A DNA stretch of 64,000 nt from Chroococcopsis sp964623815 (GCA_964623815.1 CAZUVR010000004.1:62001-126000), one strand, 5' to 3'. Counted from the stretch's first letter, positions 23,237 through 31,898 are shown. The notes: generated from the sequence alone by a model not told the origin. Translations and numbers: made by a program.

Positions 23237-24695
23237 CTTCGCCGCCGGTATGCCGGTACCAGCCCTGATGGAGAAAGCCGCCTCCTTATTAGCAGCGAGA
23301 ATCTGGGAATTGGGAGTCGGGAGTCGGGAGTTGGGAGTCGGGGTTTTGGTAGGGCCGGGCCATAATGGGGGGGATGCTCTGGTAGTGGCGAGAGAGTTAT
23401 ATTTAAAAGGCTATCGGGTGGCGGTTTATTGTCCCTTCGATTCTCTCAAGGATTTAACGGCAAAACACGCCTGTTATGGGCGGAGTTTGGGGATAGCTTT
23501 CGCAGACAGGTTAGAAGATTTACAAGAGTGTGATTTCATAGTCGATGGCCTATTCGGTTTCGGATTGGAAAGAAAATTAACCGGGAAGATAAAAGAGGAG
23601 ATCGATCGCCTTAACTCCTGGGGTAAAACTGTAATTAGTATCGACCTTCCCTCGGGTATTCATACAGATACGGGTAAAGTGTTGGGTACGGCGATAAAGG
23701 CGACTCATACTTTCTGCCTTGGTTTGTGGAAACGGGCTTTTTTTCAAGACTCGGCTTTAGAATATATAGGCAAGGCCGAGAGAATAGATTTCGGAATTAC
23801 TAAAAGTCAATTACCTGAAAATTCCCCCATCAGAATTATCACCCCGGCTATATTCCGGGAATCCTTACCCTTACCCCGTCATCCCCTCACCCATAAGTAT
23901 AGGCAAGGTCATATATTATTACTCTGTGGCTCCGAGCGTTACGCGGGAGGAGCCATTTTAACCGGTTTAGGTGCCCGGGGTAGCGGGGTGGGAATGTTAT
24001 CTATGGCGGTGCCTGCTTGTCTTAAGCCTTTACTCATCAATCACCTGCCCGAAGCTCTAATTATCGGTTGTGAGGAAACGTCAACAGGCGCAATCGCTTC
24101 TCTCCCCCCTCTCGAAGGTTATGATGTGATAGCCTGCGGCCCCGGTTTAACCACGGAAAACCCGGACTTATTGGGAAGGGTTTTAGAAGTAAAATGCCCT
24201 CTCATATTAGATGCCGACGGCCTTAATTTACTAGCTCAACTAGGTCCAAAAATCTTAAAAGAAAAACGCCCACTAATACCCCCCAACTCCCAACTCCCTA
24301 CAGTATTAACTCCTCACGCCGGGGAATTTAAGAGACTGTTTCCCCATATAGAATTAGATGACCGTATCTTGGCAACTCAAAGAGCCGCCGAGGAGAGTAA
24401 GGCAATAGTGTTACTCAAAGGGGCTAGAACTATTATCGCCTCTCCCGATGGCTCCGTGTGGCTCGTACCCCAAAGTACACCTGCTCTGGCTAGAGGAGGT
24501 AGTGGGGATGTGTTAACCGGATTGATAGCTGGATTATTAAGTCAAATCTCCTCTCAATCGGTCGAAAAGGGGGCAGCTATGGCGGCTCACTGGCACGCTC
24601 AGGCGGGAAGACTAGCCGCGTCGGAGCGAACCGAGATGGGGGTAGACGGGGTGACTCTAGCTCAATACTTAACTAAAATACCTGGCTCTTTTTGA
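23175..24695 (+). CDS. nnr: Bifunctional NAD(P)H-hydrate epimerase / ADP-dependent dehydratase
   Basis: 506 residues. The N-terminal half is the YjeF_N epimerase with VLVGPGHNGGDALVVARELYLKG and VDGLFGFGLERKLTG. The C-terminal half is the ribokinase-like dehydratase with YRQGHILLLCGSERYAGGAILTG, LTPHAGEFKRLF and STPALARGGSGDVLTGLIAGLL. It repairs hydrated NADH/NADPH. Residues 44-57 are encoded by GGGAGTC/GGGAGTT heptamers (23305-23343) and residues about 368-376 by the reverse-complement repeat, both in frame and both in predicted linkers. Its 3' end overlaps comB (opposite strand) by 34 bp. Confidence 0.95.
   Translation: MSLVESIVVTAAEMREIEESIFAAGMPVPALMEKAASLLAARIWELGVGSRELGVGVLVGPGHNGGDALVVARELYLKGYRVAVYCPFDSLKDLTAKHACYGRSLGIAFADRLEDLQECDFIVDGLFGFGLERKLTGKIKEEIDRLNSWGKTVISIDLPSGIHTDTGKVLGTAIKATHTFCLGLWKRAFFQDSALEYIGKAERIDFGITKSQLPENSPIRIITPAIFRESLPLPRHPLTHKYRQGHILLLCGSERYAGGAILTGLGARGSGVGMLSMAVPACLKPLLINHLPEALIIGCEETSTGAIASLPPLEGYDVIACGPGLTTENPDLLGRVLEVKCPLILDADGLNLLAQLGPKILKEKRPLIPPNSQLPTVLTPHAGEFKRLFPHIELDDRILATQRAAEESKAIVLLKGARTIIASPDGSVWLVPQSTPALARGGSGDVLTGLIAGLLSQISSQSVEKGAAMAAHWHAQAGRLAASERTEMGVDGVTLAQYLTKIPGSF
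23305..23343. repeat. Heptamer short repeat inside nnr coding sequence
   Basis: About five degenerate copies of GGGAGTC/GGGAGTT/GGGAATT in tandem over 39 bp (13 codons, in frame). It encodes Gly-Val-Gly-Ser-Arg-Glu-Leu-Gly-like residues before the conserved VLVGPGHNGGD. Same family as the intergenic repeats at 15264, 47968 and 53105. Confidence 0.85.
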
Positions 24696-25387
24696 ATCGG
24701 GAGGATGTCCACGGAATCGATTTGAGCGCAGTATTTTAAATCATCCTCGCAGTGGAGACGTAAGAGACGCTGCCCATGACTACAACTGTGGAACATTTTC
24801 AATAAATCGTCTTTCCATTGGGAATAGAGAGCGATAGCCGCTAATACCTCATCGTTACCGATCGTAACTTCTTTTGATTGAGTTGTGAGGGCGTGGGCGA
24901 TCGCACCAGCGCAGCAAGTATCTTCCAGGGAATAGCCCCCCTCCCAACCGGAGCCGAGAATCCAGACGGTATCGGGTTTGGTGTCGAGGAGATACCGCAC
25001 CGCCCTCGCTCGGTTAATCATGGCCGAGGTGATGACGTGGGGGGCTTCTTCCACCCGCTGTAAAGCTCTGGTGCCGTTGGTGGTGCTGATAAAGAGACGT
25101 TTACCTCCCATTAACTCGGGAGTGCAATCGAGGGGGGAGTTGCCTAAATCACAGCCTTCTACTTTCGCCCCGCCTCTTTCTCCAGCTCGGAGACGTTTCT
25201 CCGGTAGCCAAGTTTCGCTGACTTGCATTAGGGTTTTCAAATCGCCGAAAGCTTGCACCGCTTCGGCACCGGCGTTTAAGGCCGTGGCGATTGTACTTGT
25301 GGCTCTCAATACGTCAATGACTACCGCACAATCTGGCAGTGTATTGACGGGGGTTAATTCGGGGGTGTGATATACAAAAACCTGCAC
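24662..25387 (-). CDS. comB: 2-phosphosulfolactate phosphatase family protein
   Basis: 241 residues. The ComB signatures CAVVIDVLRATSTIATALNAGA, GERGGAKVEGCDLGNSPL, LFISTTNGTRALQ and WILGSGWEGGYSLEDTCCAGAI are all visible, with the acidic Mg-binding residues. In methanogens ComB removes phosphate on the coenzyme M pathway; cyanobacteria lack coenzyme M, so the true substrate here is probably a sulfonate or another phosphoester. The gene tail overlaps nnr (convergent) by 34 bp, so the last residues of both are constrained together. Confidence 0.93.
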   Translation of the reverse strand: MQVFVYHTPELTPVNTLPDCAVVIDVLRATSTIATALNAGAEAVQAFGDLKTLMQVSETWLPEKRLRAGERGGAKVEGCDLGNSPLDCTPELMGGKRLFISTTNGTRALQRVEEAPHVITSAMINRARAVRYLLDTKPDTVWILGSGWEGGYSLEDTCCAGAIAHALTTQSKEVTIGNDEVLAAIALYSQWKDDLLKMFHSCSHGQRLLRLHCEDDLKYCAQIDSVDILPIQKEPGILVKY

Positions 25388-25495
25388 TGACTACCTATCC
25401 TAAGGGTTGGGTGAACGAGGATAGGGCAAATTCTATCATAGTACCGGTTCGCTTGATTGTTAGAATAATTCAATCGTCTTGTGTGGTTTTCCTCT

Positions 25496-26074
25496 ATGTG
25501 GCGGGATAAAGTTTTAAGCTGGTTAAAAGATAATGTGCCCCCGCGCCGGTTGACTCATATTCTCGGAGTAGAAAAAATGTGTGCCGAGTTAGCTCCCCTT
25601 TACGGTATCGATTCTCAACGGGCGGCGGATGCTGGATTACTGCACGACTTGGCTAAATTTTTTCCCCCCGCTCAATTGTTGGCTATGGCTAAAGAAGATG
25701 GCATCGAGATAGATAAGATTTGCGCCCATCATCCTCACCTGTTACACGCCGATGTCAGTGCGATCGTAGCACGTCAACTCTTTGGTATGAAAGATGAAGA
25801 AATATTAGATGCTATCCGGAATCACACCCTAGGTAGACCGGGGATGAGTGATCTCAGTTGTATCGTATTTATAGCCGATGCCCTCGAGCCGGGAAGGGGA
25901 GACACTCCGGAATTAGAGAGCCTACGTCAATTAAGTAGGGAAAATCTTTATAAAACTGTTCTCCAAACCTGTGACTATTCTTTAAAATACTTATTACATA
26001 CTCATTGTTTAATCCACACACGCACAATTTTAACCAGGAATTGGGCTTTACAACTCGTTAAACACTCAAATTAA
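25496..26074 (+). CDS. yqeK: HD-domain hydrolase YqeK (symmetrical Ap4A hydrolase)
   Basis: 192 residues from ATG 25496; a GTG at 25481 gives five more residues. Metal-binding HD residues are visible: His in RRLTHILGVEKMC, HD in AGLLHDLAKFF, HHPHLLHADV, and RNHTLGRPGMSDLSCIVFIADALEPGRGD. YqeK hydrolyses diadenosine tetraphosphate to two ADP. It opens a four-gene run (yqeK-rsfS-CGLD27-asparaginase) with gaps of 4-20 bp; yqeK next to rsfS is a widespread bacterial pairing. Confidence 0.94.
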   Translation: MWRDKVLSWLKDNVPPRRLTHILGVEKMCAELAPLYGIDSQRAADAGLLHDLAKFFPPAQLLAMAKEDGIEIDKICAHHPHLLHADVSAIVARQLFGMKDEEILDAIRNHTLGRPGMSDLSCIVFIADALEPGRGDTPELESLRQLSRENLYKTVLQTCDYSLKYLLHTHCLIHTRTILTRNWALQLVKHSN

Positions 26075-26085
26075 ATAGAAACTTA

Positions 26086-26475
26086 ATGACCCATCCCCAA
26101 ATCTCAGAGCCAGATAATACGCTTAAATTAGTTTATACGATCGCCTCTGCCGCCGACGACAGAAAAGCTGCTGATATAGTTATCCTCAAGGTGAGCGATG
26201 TCTGTTATCTCACCGACTATTTCATCATCATGACTGGATTTTCTAAAGCTCAAGTACGCGCCATCTCCGATGCCATAGAAGAAAAGGTGGGAGAGGAATT
26301 AGAAAAAGCGCCTCAGAGAATCGTCGGCAGGGGGGAAAATAGCTGGGTAGTTTTAGACTACGGCGATGTTATCGTTCATGTCTTCCTGCCTCAGGAGAGA
26401 GAGTTTTACAGTTTGGAAGCTTTTTGGGGTCACGCCGAACGTTTACCCTTACCCGTCTCTTTAATGCGAGAATGA
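26086..26475 (+). CDS. rsfS: Ribosomal silencing factor RsfS
   Basis: 129 residues. The Iojap/RsfS signatures DIVILKVSDVCYLTDYFIIMTGFSKAQVRAI, NSWVVLDYGDVIVHVFLPQEREFYSLE and a C-terminal WGHAERL are clear. RsfS binds ribosomal protein uL14 (L14) and blocks subunit joining when nutrients are low. It follows yqeK by 11 bp and precedes the CGLD27 gene by 4 bp, so it is translated from the same message. Confidence 0.96.
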   Translation: MTHPQISEPDNTLKLVYTIASAADDRKAADIVILKVSDVCYLTDYFIIMTGFSKAQVRAISDAIEEKVGEELEKAPQRIVGRGENSWVVLDYGDVIVHVFLPQEREFYSLEAFWGHAERLPLPVSLMRE

Positions 26476-26479
26476 GATT

Positions 26480-26986
26480 ATGAAAGAATCCTCGGTTACT
26501 TTTTGCCCGGTGCCGGAAGAACAACAACCGGTGAACGAATACGAACAATTAAAGGAATCCTGGTTCTTTCGGACTGCTACTTTAGATCCCTGGATGTACG
26601 GGAAAAAATTAGTCTGGGTGTGGGCTTGGAGTTGGGTATTCGTCGGCCCCATAGCCGCAGCTAGCTTCTCCCCCAAAAAACACCCCCTCGAATTTACCCT
26701 CGCCGGTATCGTCGGGGCAACTTTATTAGTCGGGCTGGTTTTAGTTCGTATGTACCTAGGATGGAACTATATCAAAGAGCGCCTGAACGCTGATAAAGTG
26801 TTTTATGAGGAATCGGGATGGTACGATGGGCAAACTTGGACGAAAACCCCTCAGGTATTGACGCGCGATCGTTTGATAGTAGCTTATCAGATATTACCGA
26901 TCCTCGATCGTCTGGGCAAAACCGCAGGTCTTCTCACCACCGTGATTATCTGCACTGGTTTACTCTGGCTAATATTAAATCATTAA
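26480..26986 (+). CDS. CGLD27 family (DUF1230) membrane protein
   Basis: 168 residues with the DUF1230 features: CPVPEEQQPVNEYEQLKESWFF at the N-terminus, two membrane segments (VWAWSWVFVGPIAAASF and FTLAGIVGATLLVGLVLVRMYLGWNYIKERL), then YEESGWYDGQTWTKTPQVLTRDRLIV and a third C-terminal membrane helix. CGLD27 proteins are conserved in cyanobacteria, green algae and diatoms; they are thylakoid/chloroplast proteins linked to photosynthetic acclimation, with the mechanism unsettled. It is in the yqeK-rsfS operon. Confidence 0.93.
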   Translation: MKESSVTFCPVPEEQQPVNEYEQLKESWFFRTATLDPWMYGKKLVWVWAWSWVFVGPIAAASFSPKKHPLEFTLAGIVGATLLVGLVLVRMYLGWNYIKERLNADKVFYEESGWYDGQTWTKTPQVLTRDRLIVAYQILPILDRLGKTAGLLTTVIICTGLLWLILNH

Positions 26987-27005
26987 TCCTTATTGACGGA
27001 AGCAA

Positions 27006-27959
27006 ATGACGAGGGGAAAACGTACAAGTTCACCGAGATTAGAAGTCCACTTACTGCGAGAAGGGATTGTAGAATCGATTCACTGCGTCGAGGCGGTTGT
27101 CTGCGATGAAAAAGGCAGAATTCTCGCCACCGCCGGGAGTGCCGAAACAACATCTTTCATCCGCTCGGCTTTAAAACCCTTCCAGGCTCTCGCCGTCACT
27201 AATACGGGCACTCTAGAAAGGTACGATTTAACCGATAAAGATTTAGCGATAATCTGTAGCTCCCATCAGGGCACCGTAGAACAAGCCCGACAGGCTTTTA
27301 ATATCCTCTGGCGGGCTGATATTGATGCTAATCTGCTTCAATGCCCCATCCCCCCTGGGAAACATAGTAAATTAGAGTACAATTGTTCGGGAAAACACGC
27401 GGGAATGTTAGCTGTGTGTAAGCAGAGGGGCTGGCCCTTGAATAATTATCTGCGCCCATCAAGCCCCATTCAACAGCTAATTTTAAGTAAGGTGGCGGAA
27501 TTATTAGGTATGCCGGGAGACGAGTTAATCGGTGCCCACGATGATTGCGGCGCTCCCACCTACTCGATGCAATTGGGGCAGATGGCTCATCTTTACGCCC
27601 ATCTCGCTTCCGGGAGACATTTAGATTTAGAGCGGGTGGTGCGGGCTATGACTTATCATCCCCGCATGGTAGCCGGTGATGGTGCCTTCGATACGGAGTT
27701 AATGCGTATGGGGGAAGGGGAATTAGTAAGTAAAGCTGGTGCCGAGGGTATTCAGTGCGTCGCTAAGGTGGGTGAGGGTTTGGGGCTCGCCATTAAAGCC
27801 CTAGACGGTTCAAAACGGGCTAAACACGCCGCAGCCCTACAGGTGATGAAACAGATGGGCTGGATTTCTCCCTCAGTGGCCGAGACTCTGGCGGATAAAT
27901 TTATGAAGGAAGGAGCTTACACTCGCCTTGAAGTCGTCGGTGAGATGGCTTTCCTGTAA
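27006..27959 (+). CDS. Asparaginase (thermolabile asparaginase II-type)
   Basis: 317 residues. The family pattern is visible: VHLLREGIVESIHCVEAVVCDEKGRILATAGS, FIRSALKPFQALAV (conserved RSALKPFQ), CSSHQGTVEQ, NCSGKHAGMLAVC, GAHDDCGAPTY and YHPRMVAGDGAFDTELM. The fold is beta-lactamase-like and unlike the EcAII type. It hydrolyses asparagine to aspartate and ammonium. It is the last gene of the yqeK operon, 19 bp after CGLD27, and is followed by a hairpin that ends aqpZ on the other strand. Confidence 0.9.
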   Translation: MTRGKRTSSPRLEVHLLREGIVESIHCVEAVVCDEKGRILATAGSAETTSFIRSALKPFQALAVTNTGTLERYDLTDKDLAIICSSHQGTVEQARQAFNILWRADIDANLLQCPIPPGKHSKLEYNCSGKHAGMLAVCKQRGWPLNNYLRPSSPIQQLILSKVAELLGMPGDELIGAHDDCGAPTYSMQLGQMAHLYAHLASGRHLDLERVVRAMTYHPRMVAGDGAFDTELMRMGEGELVSKAGAEGIQCVAKVGEGLGLAIKALDGSKRAKHAAALQVMKQMGWISPSVAETLADKFMKEGAYTRLEVVGEMAFL

Positions 27960-27961
27960 AT

Positions 27962-27989
27962 AAAAAACTGCGATCGGACATAATCGCAG
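27962..27989 (-). terminator. Rho-independent terminator for aqpZ
   Basis: CTGCGAT (27968-27974) and ATCGCAG (27983-27989) form a 7-bp stem around an 8-base loop. Read on the minus strand the stem is followed by six T residues (complement of 27962-27967). It lies about 30 bp beyond the aqpZ stop codon. In the plus direction the hairpin follows the asparaginase stop by 8 bp but has no T-run. Confidence 0.75.
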
Positions 27990-28019
27990 AGGTACCTGAC
28001 TTATTGATTAAACTTTATA

Positions 28020-28802
28020 TTAGCGGTAGCTTTCTACAGATTCATCGGCCGCTAATCTTTCCGCTCTAGTTTCTTCAAAAGACTTATTATACAGGAAGCC
28101 GGCTAAGATAGCCCCTAAAATCGGGGCGAACCAGAATAACCATAGTTGACCAATCAATTCTATGTTACCGGTTATTAAAGCTACGCCAGTGCTACGAGCA
28201 GGGTTAACCGAGGTGTTGGTGACGGGAATACTGATAAGGTGAATCAGAGTTAAACCTAAACCAATGGCTATAGGAGCGAAACCTACAGGGGCGCGATGGT
28301 CAGTAGAACCTAAAATAATCATCAAGAACATAAAGGTCAAAACTACTTCTGTTATCAGACAGGCAAATAAACCGTAACCACCAGGTGAGTGATTCCCATA
28401 ACCGTTAGTGGCTAGAGGATTACTACCGGTGAGGTTAAATGAACCATCATGGTTAGCGATGATATATATGAGGAAGCCCGCTAATATGGCACCTAAGACC
28501 TGAGCGATGATATAGGGTAATAATTCTGACCCAGGGAAGCGTTTTCCTGCCCATAAACCGAAAGAAACTGCCGGGTTAAGATGACAACCAGAGATGTGCC
28601 CGATAGCGTAAGCCATAGTTAATACTGTTAAACCGAAGGCTATAGCAACACCCAAAAAAGAGATACCTAAATGGATGTCGAAATCGGCTCCGTCTACTAC
28701 TCTTTTAGCTTTGCCCGAGAAAACGGCGGCTAGTACAGCACTACCGCAACCTCCCAGCACCAGCCAAAATGTTCCGATAAACTCTGCAAGATACTTTTTC
28801 AT
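28020..28802 (-). CDS. aqpZ: Aquaporin Z
   Basis: 260 residues with six membrane helices and both half-helix motifs, HLNPAVSFG and SVNPARSTG. The N-terminal KKYLAEFIGTFWLVLGGCGSAVLAA is the AqpZ signature. It carries water (and perhaps CO2) across the plasma membrane. Between TM1 and TM2 there is an extended loop (SGKAKRVVDGADFDIHLG). The C-terminal charged tail (NKSFEETRAERLAADESVESYR) is longer than in E. coli. It is monocistronic, with a terminator downstream. Confidence 0.95.
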   Translation of the reverse strand: MKKYLAEFIGTFWLVLGGCGSAVLAAVFSGKAKRVVDGADFDIHLGISFLGVAIAFGLTVLTMAYAIGHISGCHLNPAVSFGLWAGKRFPGSELLPYIIAQVLGAILAGFLIYIIANHDGSFNLTGSNPLATNGYGNHSPGGYGLFACLITEVVLTFMFLMIILGSTDHRAPVGFAPIAIGLGLTLIHLISIPVTNTSVNPARSTGVALITGNIELIGQLWLFWFAPILGAILAGFLYNKSFEETRAERLAADESVESYR

Positions 28803-28859
28803 CTGTTTTTATAAGGGTTTCGTTTGCGTATATATTATAAAATCATAAATTTTAAAAAA

Positions 28860-28892
28860 ACATCCTTAAAAAAATATTTATTTTTTGATGTA
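28860..28892. repeat. AT-rich inverted repeat (possible terminator of the cytochrome b561-like transcript)
   Basis: ACATC...GATGT ends enclose AAAAAATA/TATTTTTT, forming a hairpin with a three-base bulge. It lies about 80 bp downstream of the small peptide gene (minus strand) and in the promoter region of aqpZ. It would work as a terminator in either direction because of its A- and T-runs. Confidence 0.4.
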
Positions 28893-28972
28893 ACTACTGA
28901 GATTTGATTTACTATTGTCTTACTTTTGTTTTATTTTTATGCAGTACATTTGTACATTGTGGTGATTTGATG

Positions 28973-29062
28973 TCATGGTAATACAGGTATGATAAAAGCC
29001 AGTATTATGCCTCCGATCACCAGTATTTCTACTATAGTTAGCAATAAGTTATCAGTTTTCAT
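28973..29062 (-). CDS. 29-residue single-helix membrane peptide
   Basis: Starting at the ATG at 29062, only 5 bp after the cytochrome b561-like stop, this frame encodes 29 residues: a polar start MKTDN, a hydrophobic helix LLLTIVEILVIGGIILAFI and the end IPVLP, then TGA. A ribosome site (AGGTAGG, minus strand) is 4 bases upstream. The size and layout resemble tiny subunits of membrane complexes such as PetN or PsbX-type peptides, but the sequence is not one I recognise. Tight spacing suggests translational coupling and a partnership with the upstream cytochrome. It overlaps no other supported gene. Confidence 0.5.
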   Translation of the reverse strand: MKTDNLLLTIVEILVIGGIILAFIIPVLP

Positions 29063-29067
29063 TGTGC

Positions 29068-29670
29068 CTACCTGCGTCGATTCACCCACAACTGATATAT
29101 CTTCTCTTTCCACAGTCGCGGTGAATCGGATGCTTCGATTTGGCGACTGAACATAGATGTAATAAGAGCTAATCCTCCGACTTTTAACCCCATAACCAGA
29201 TGAAATAATAGTCCGGAAACTAATATTAACCATGCCACTAGATGCAAATAATACCAGATATGTTCCAACTCCCCCGCCGCGAACCATTCCTCTTTAACTC
29301 GTCTGCCAGTTATCACCGCCCAGGTGGCCGCGAGCAACATCAGAGTGTTAACGATACGATGGAGATTGTAAAAACCGATCGGTTTCGGTATTTGTGATAA
29401 TTTCTGGATGGAATCCGGTTGAATTAATCGTTTCTGTCCGAAATGAAAGCTATACAGGGCGAAGATGGGCAACAATAACAAAAATGTTAACCCCAAGGTT
29501 CCGTGTATGCCGATGATGTCTTCTATCTTTGGTAAGGAGATTTTGATGATCCTGCCATCGTAGGTATTGTAGACCCAAAAGGCGGAGACGATCGCTCCTA
29601 TCCCCACGATCGCTATCACTCCATGCAATATCCTCAATATCAACGGTTGATAAGGGCTGGCGGCTTTCAT
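29068..29670 (-). CDS. Cytochrome b561-like (cytochrome b/b6 domain) membrane protein
   Basis: 200 residues with four membrane segments. Candidate haem-ligand histidines are in RILHGVIAIVG, GIHGTLGLTFLLLLP, NLHRIVNTLMLLAATW and YYLHLVAWLILVSGLLFHLVMG, spaced as in two-haem b-type cytochromes. Between TM1 and TM2 there is a short loop NTYDGRIIKISLPKIEDI. These proteins pass electrons across membranes; the partner is unknown. A 29-residue membrane peptide follows 5 bp downstream and may be a subunit. Confidence 0.82.
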   Translation of the reverse strand: MKAASPYQPLILRILHGVIAIVGIGAIVSAFWVYNTYDGRIIKISLPKIEDIIGIHGTLGLTFLLLLPIFALYSFHFGQKRLIQPDSIQKLSQIPKPIGFYNLHRIVNTLMLLAATWAVITGRRVKEEWFAAGELEHIWYYLHLVAWLILVSGLLFHLVMGLKVGGLALITSMFSRQIEASDSPRLWKEKIYQLWVNRRR

Positions 29671-29850
29671 ATTCCTTCTTTTTGATTTTTGACTATTTTA
29701 CAGTACATTAAAAGTTTTTCGGGTAGGTTAAAATTATCAAACGTTTATAAGACAAGCATTTCACCCCGATTCCCAATTCCCTCCTCAGAGCTTGACACTT
29801 CCTCTTTTTTTTTGTTAGCTTAAACGTAGTCGTTATGAGTTTGTACAAAG

Positions 29851-30387
29851 ATGAAAATAGTAGGAATTAGCGGTAGTTTACGCCCTGGCTCGTATACAGC
29901 TAAGGCTTTAGAAGCGGCGAGTCAGAGGGTGCGGGCTCTGGGTGTGGAGGTAGAGATACTGGATTTAAGAACCATGAAGCTACCATTTTGCAACGGCGAG
30001 GATGAATATCCCGACTATCCGGATGTAGAAAAATTGAGAGCGGCGGTAAAGTCTGCGGATGGATTAATTCTGGCCACGCCAGAATATCACGGCAGTATCA
30101 GCGGTGTATTGAAAAACGCCTTAGATTTGATGAGCTTCGAGCATCTATCGGGTAAGGTGGCAGGATTGGTGAGTGTATTGGGCGGACAATCCAACAATAA
30201 CGCCCTCAATGACTTGAGAATCATCGTCAGGTGGGTACACGGTTGGGTGATTCCGGAACAGGTGGCGATCGGACAGGCCTGGAAAGCATTCGACGAAGAA
30301 GGTAAACTATTAGACGAGAAGCTATCGCAAAGACTGGATCAATTCGCCCAAAGTTTAGTGAACAGTACCGGCAAACTCAGAAGTTAG
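29851..30387 (+). CDS. NADPH-dependent FMN reductase
   Basis: 178 residues with a flavodoxin-like fold: MKIVGISGSLRPGSYTAKAL binds FMN phosphate (GSLRPGS), then ATPEYHGSISGVLKNALDLMS is the classic P-x-Y-x(2)-S-x-x-G-x-L-K-N-x-[IL]-D signature. Relatives reduce FMN, quinones, chromate or azo dyes using NAD(P)H. It is followed 14 bp later by a beta-propeller membrane protein gene, so the two are probably co-transcribed. Confidence 0.93.
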   Translation: MKIVGISGSLRPGSYTAKALEAASQRVRALGVEVEILDLRTMKLPFCNGEDEYPDYPDVEKLRAAVKSADGLILATPEYHGSISGVLKNALDLMSFEHLSGKVAGLVSVLGGQSNNNALNDLRIIVRWVHGWVIPEQVAIGQAWKAFDEEGKLLDEKLSQRLDQFAQSLVNSTGKLRS

Positions 30388-30401
30388 ATAAGGTGTAGGA
30401 T

Positions 30402-31898
30402 ATGACTATAACTCCCATGGAAAAGATCGATCGACTGGCAATCAGTCTGATACTCCTACTCAGTATAGTCATAGCCGCTCTAGTCTGGCTCGGTAATAAC
30501 TGTACCGGTAACGATTGTCTCATCAGCACCAAACCGGAAGTAAAATACTTTACTTGGGACGGTGAAAGGGTGGGGATAGAAGATAAAGCTTTTATACTGA
30601 CGTTCGATCGCCCGATGGATCATGTTAGCGTCGAGAAGAATCTAGTCATTAATCCCCCCCTACCCGGAAAAACCAGTTGGGCCGGCAGAAGACTCGCCTA
30701 CACCTTAACCAGTCCCATTCCCTACGGAGAGAGCTACGAAATCCAGTTACAAGGAGCGAGGGAGCAATTCAGGGGTGGTATGGCTAAAGGGGAGGAAATG
30801 GAGCCGTTTATCGGTCAATTCAAGAGCCGAGATAGAGCCTTCGCCTATATCGGCACCGAGAAAGGAGAAGAGGGACAATTAATACTCTACAATCTGACGC
30901 AAAAGCAAAAATTAATCCTCACACCCCCCAATCTAGTAGTGATGGCGTTTGAATTTTATCCCCACGGCGATAGGATATTATTCTCAGCTGCGGATAAAAG
31001 CCAGGGTGCCGACGCGATAAGAGAATTACAACTCTACGAGGTGACAACCGGTTTAAACGAAGATAGCCGCACTCCCTTTCAAGCCGAGATGAAACTGGTG
31101 GTAGATAACGTCGATTATCAAAATAATCAATTCGACTTGTCTGCTGACGGAGAGACGATAGTAGTGCAGCGAATCAACCGGAAAAATCCCGCCGACTTCG
31201 ATTTATGGCTGGTGAAACCGGACAAACCACCGCAGAAGTTAAACACTCAGGGAGGTGAGTTTAAAATCGCTCCGGATGGTAAGACTATCGCCGTGGCGCA
31301 GGGGGAGGGAATCAGCTTGTTACCGATCGAGAAAGATGCTAAACCCCTCGATTTCTTACCCAAATTTGGGCGGGTATTGGATTTTTCCGCCGATGGTAGC
31401 GCTGCGGCGATGGTTAATTACAATACGGATAATCCCAAATTACGTTATATTCGATCGCTCGTCTACGTCAACAATCAGGGTTTAGAAAAGAATCTGTTAA
31501 ACGTCGAAGGTGCGATCGTCGATTGTCATTTTAACCCGACGCAAACCGATCTCTATTGTCTTTTAACCCAATTAATTCCGGGAGAGCAATACATAGAAAA
31601 ACCTTACTTCGCCAAGATAAATATTCAAACCGGCAAGCTCACCCCTTTATTAGAATTGCCCGATTATCGAGATATTAAAATCAGCCTTTCGCCGGATGGC
31701 CTGGCCATTCTCTTCGATCAGGTGCTGACCAAGCCAGAGGGTAGCCCCGACGACACTTTAACCACAAATAGCGGTGAAACTATCGCGGGCGGGCGTTTAT
31801 GGATGTTAATCCCGCCCGTAGGATCGAGTAATAAAGTCGTTAAAGCCGATTTAGAAGAATTGCCCCTCGCTGGTGTGCGCCCTCAATGGTCTCCTTAA
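30402..31898 (+). CDS. Membrane-anchored Ig-like / beta-propeller (WD40-like) protein
   Basis: 498 residues. An N-terminal signal anchor (residues 12-32, AISLILLLSIVIAALVWLG) places the rest outside the cytoplasm. A bacterial Ig-like domain (FILTFDRPMDHVSVEKNLVINPPLPG, about residues 55-135) is followed by repeating beta-propeller blades marked by FYPHGDRILFSA, LSADGETIVVQR, IAPDGKTIAVAQG, FSADGSAAAMVN and LSPDGLAILFD, typical of TolB/PD40-type propellers. It may bind peptidoglycan or outer-membrane components; function unknown. It precedes a 94-residue gene by 6 bp. Confidence 0.8.
   Translation: MTITPMEKIDRLAISLILLLSIVIAALVWLGNNCTGNDCLISTKPEVKYFTWDGERVGIEDKAFILTFDRPMDHVSVEKNLVINPPLPGKTSWAGRRLAYTLTSPIPYGESYEIQLQGAREQFRGGMAKGEEMEPFIGQFKSRDRAFAYIGTEKGEEGQLILYNLTQKQKLILTPPNLVVMAFEFYPHGDRILFSAADKSQGADAIRELQLYEVTTGLNEDSRTPFQAEMKLVVDNVDYQNNQFDLSADGETIVVQRINRKNPADFDLWLVKPDKPPQKLNTQGGEFKIAPDGKTIAVAQGEGISLLPIEKDAKPLDFLPKFGRVLDFSADGSAAAMVNYNTDNPKLRYIRSLVYVNNQGLEKNLLNVEGAIVDCHFNPTQTDLYCLLTQLIPGEQYIEKPYFAKINIQTGKLTPLLELPDYRDIKISLSPDGLAILFDQVLTKPEGSPDDTLTTNSGETIAGGRLWMLIPPVGSSNKVVKADLEELPLAGVRPQWSP

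Noticed and set aside
24978..25370. 130-residue frame opposite comB
   Set aside because: Antisense to conserved ComB motifs; arginine- and proline-rich shadow typical of such frames.
28973..29287. 104-residue reading frame on the minus strand
   Set aside because: Its first part overlaps the cytochrome b561-like gene in another frame and has no family signal; only the last 29 residues, which start with their own ATG and ribosome site, are kept as a small gene.
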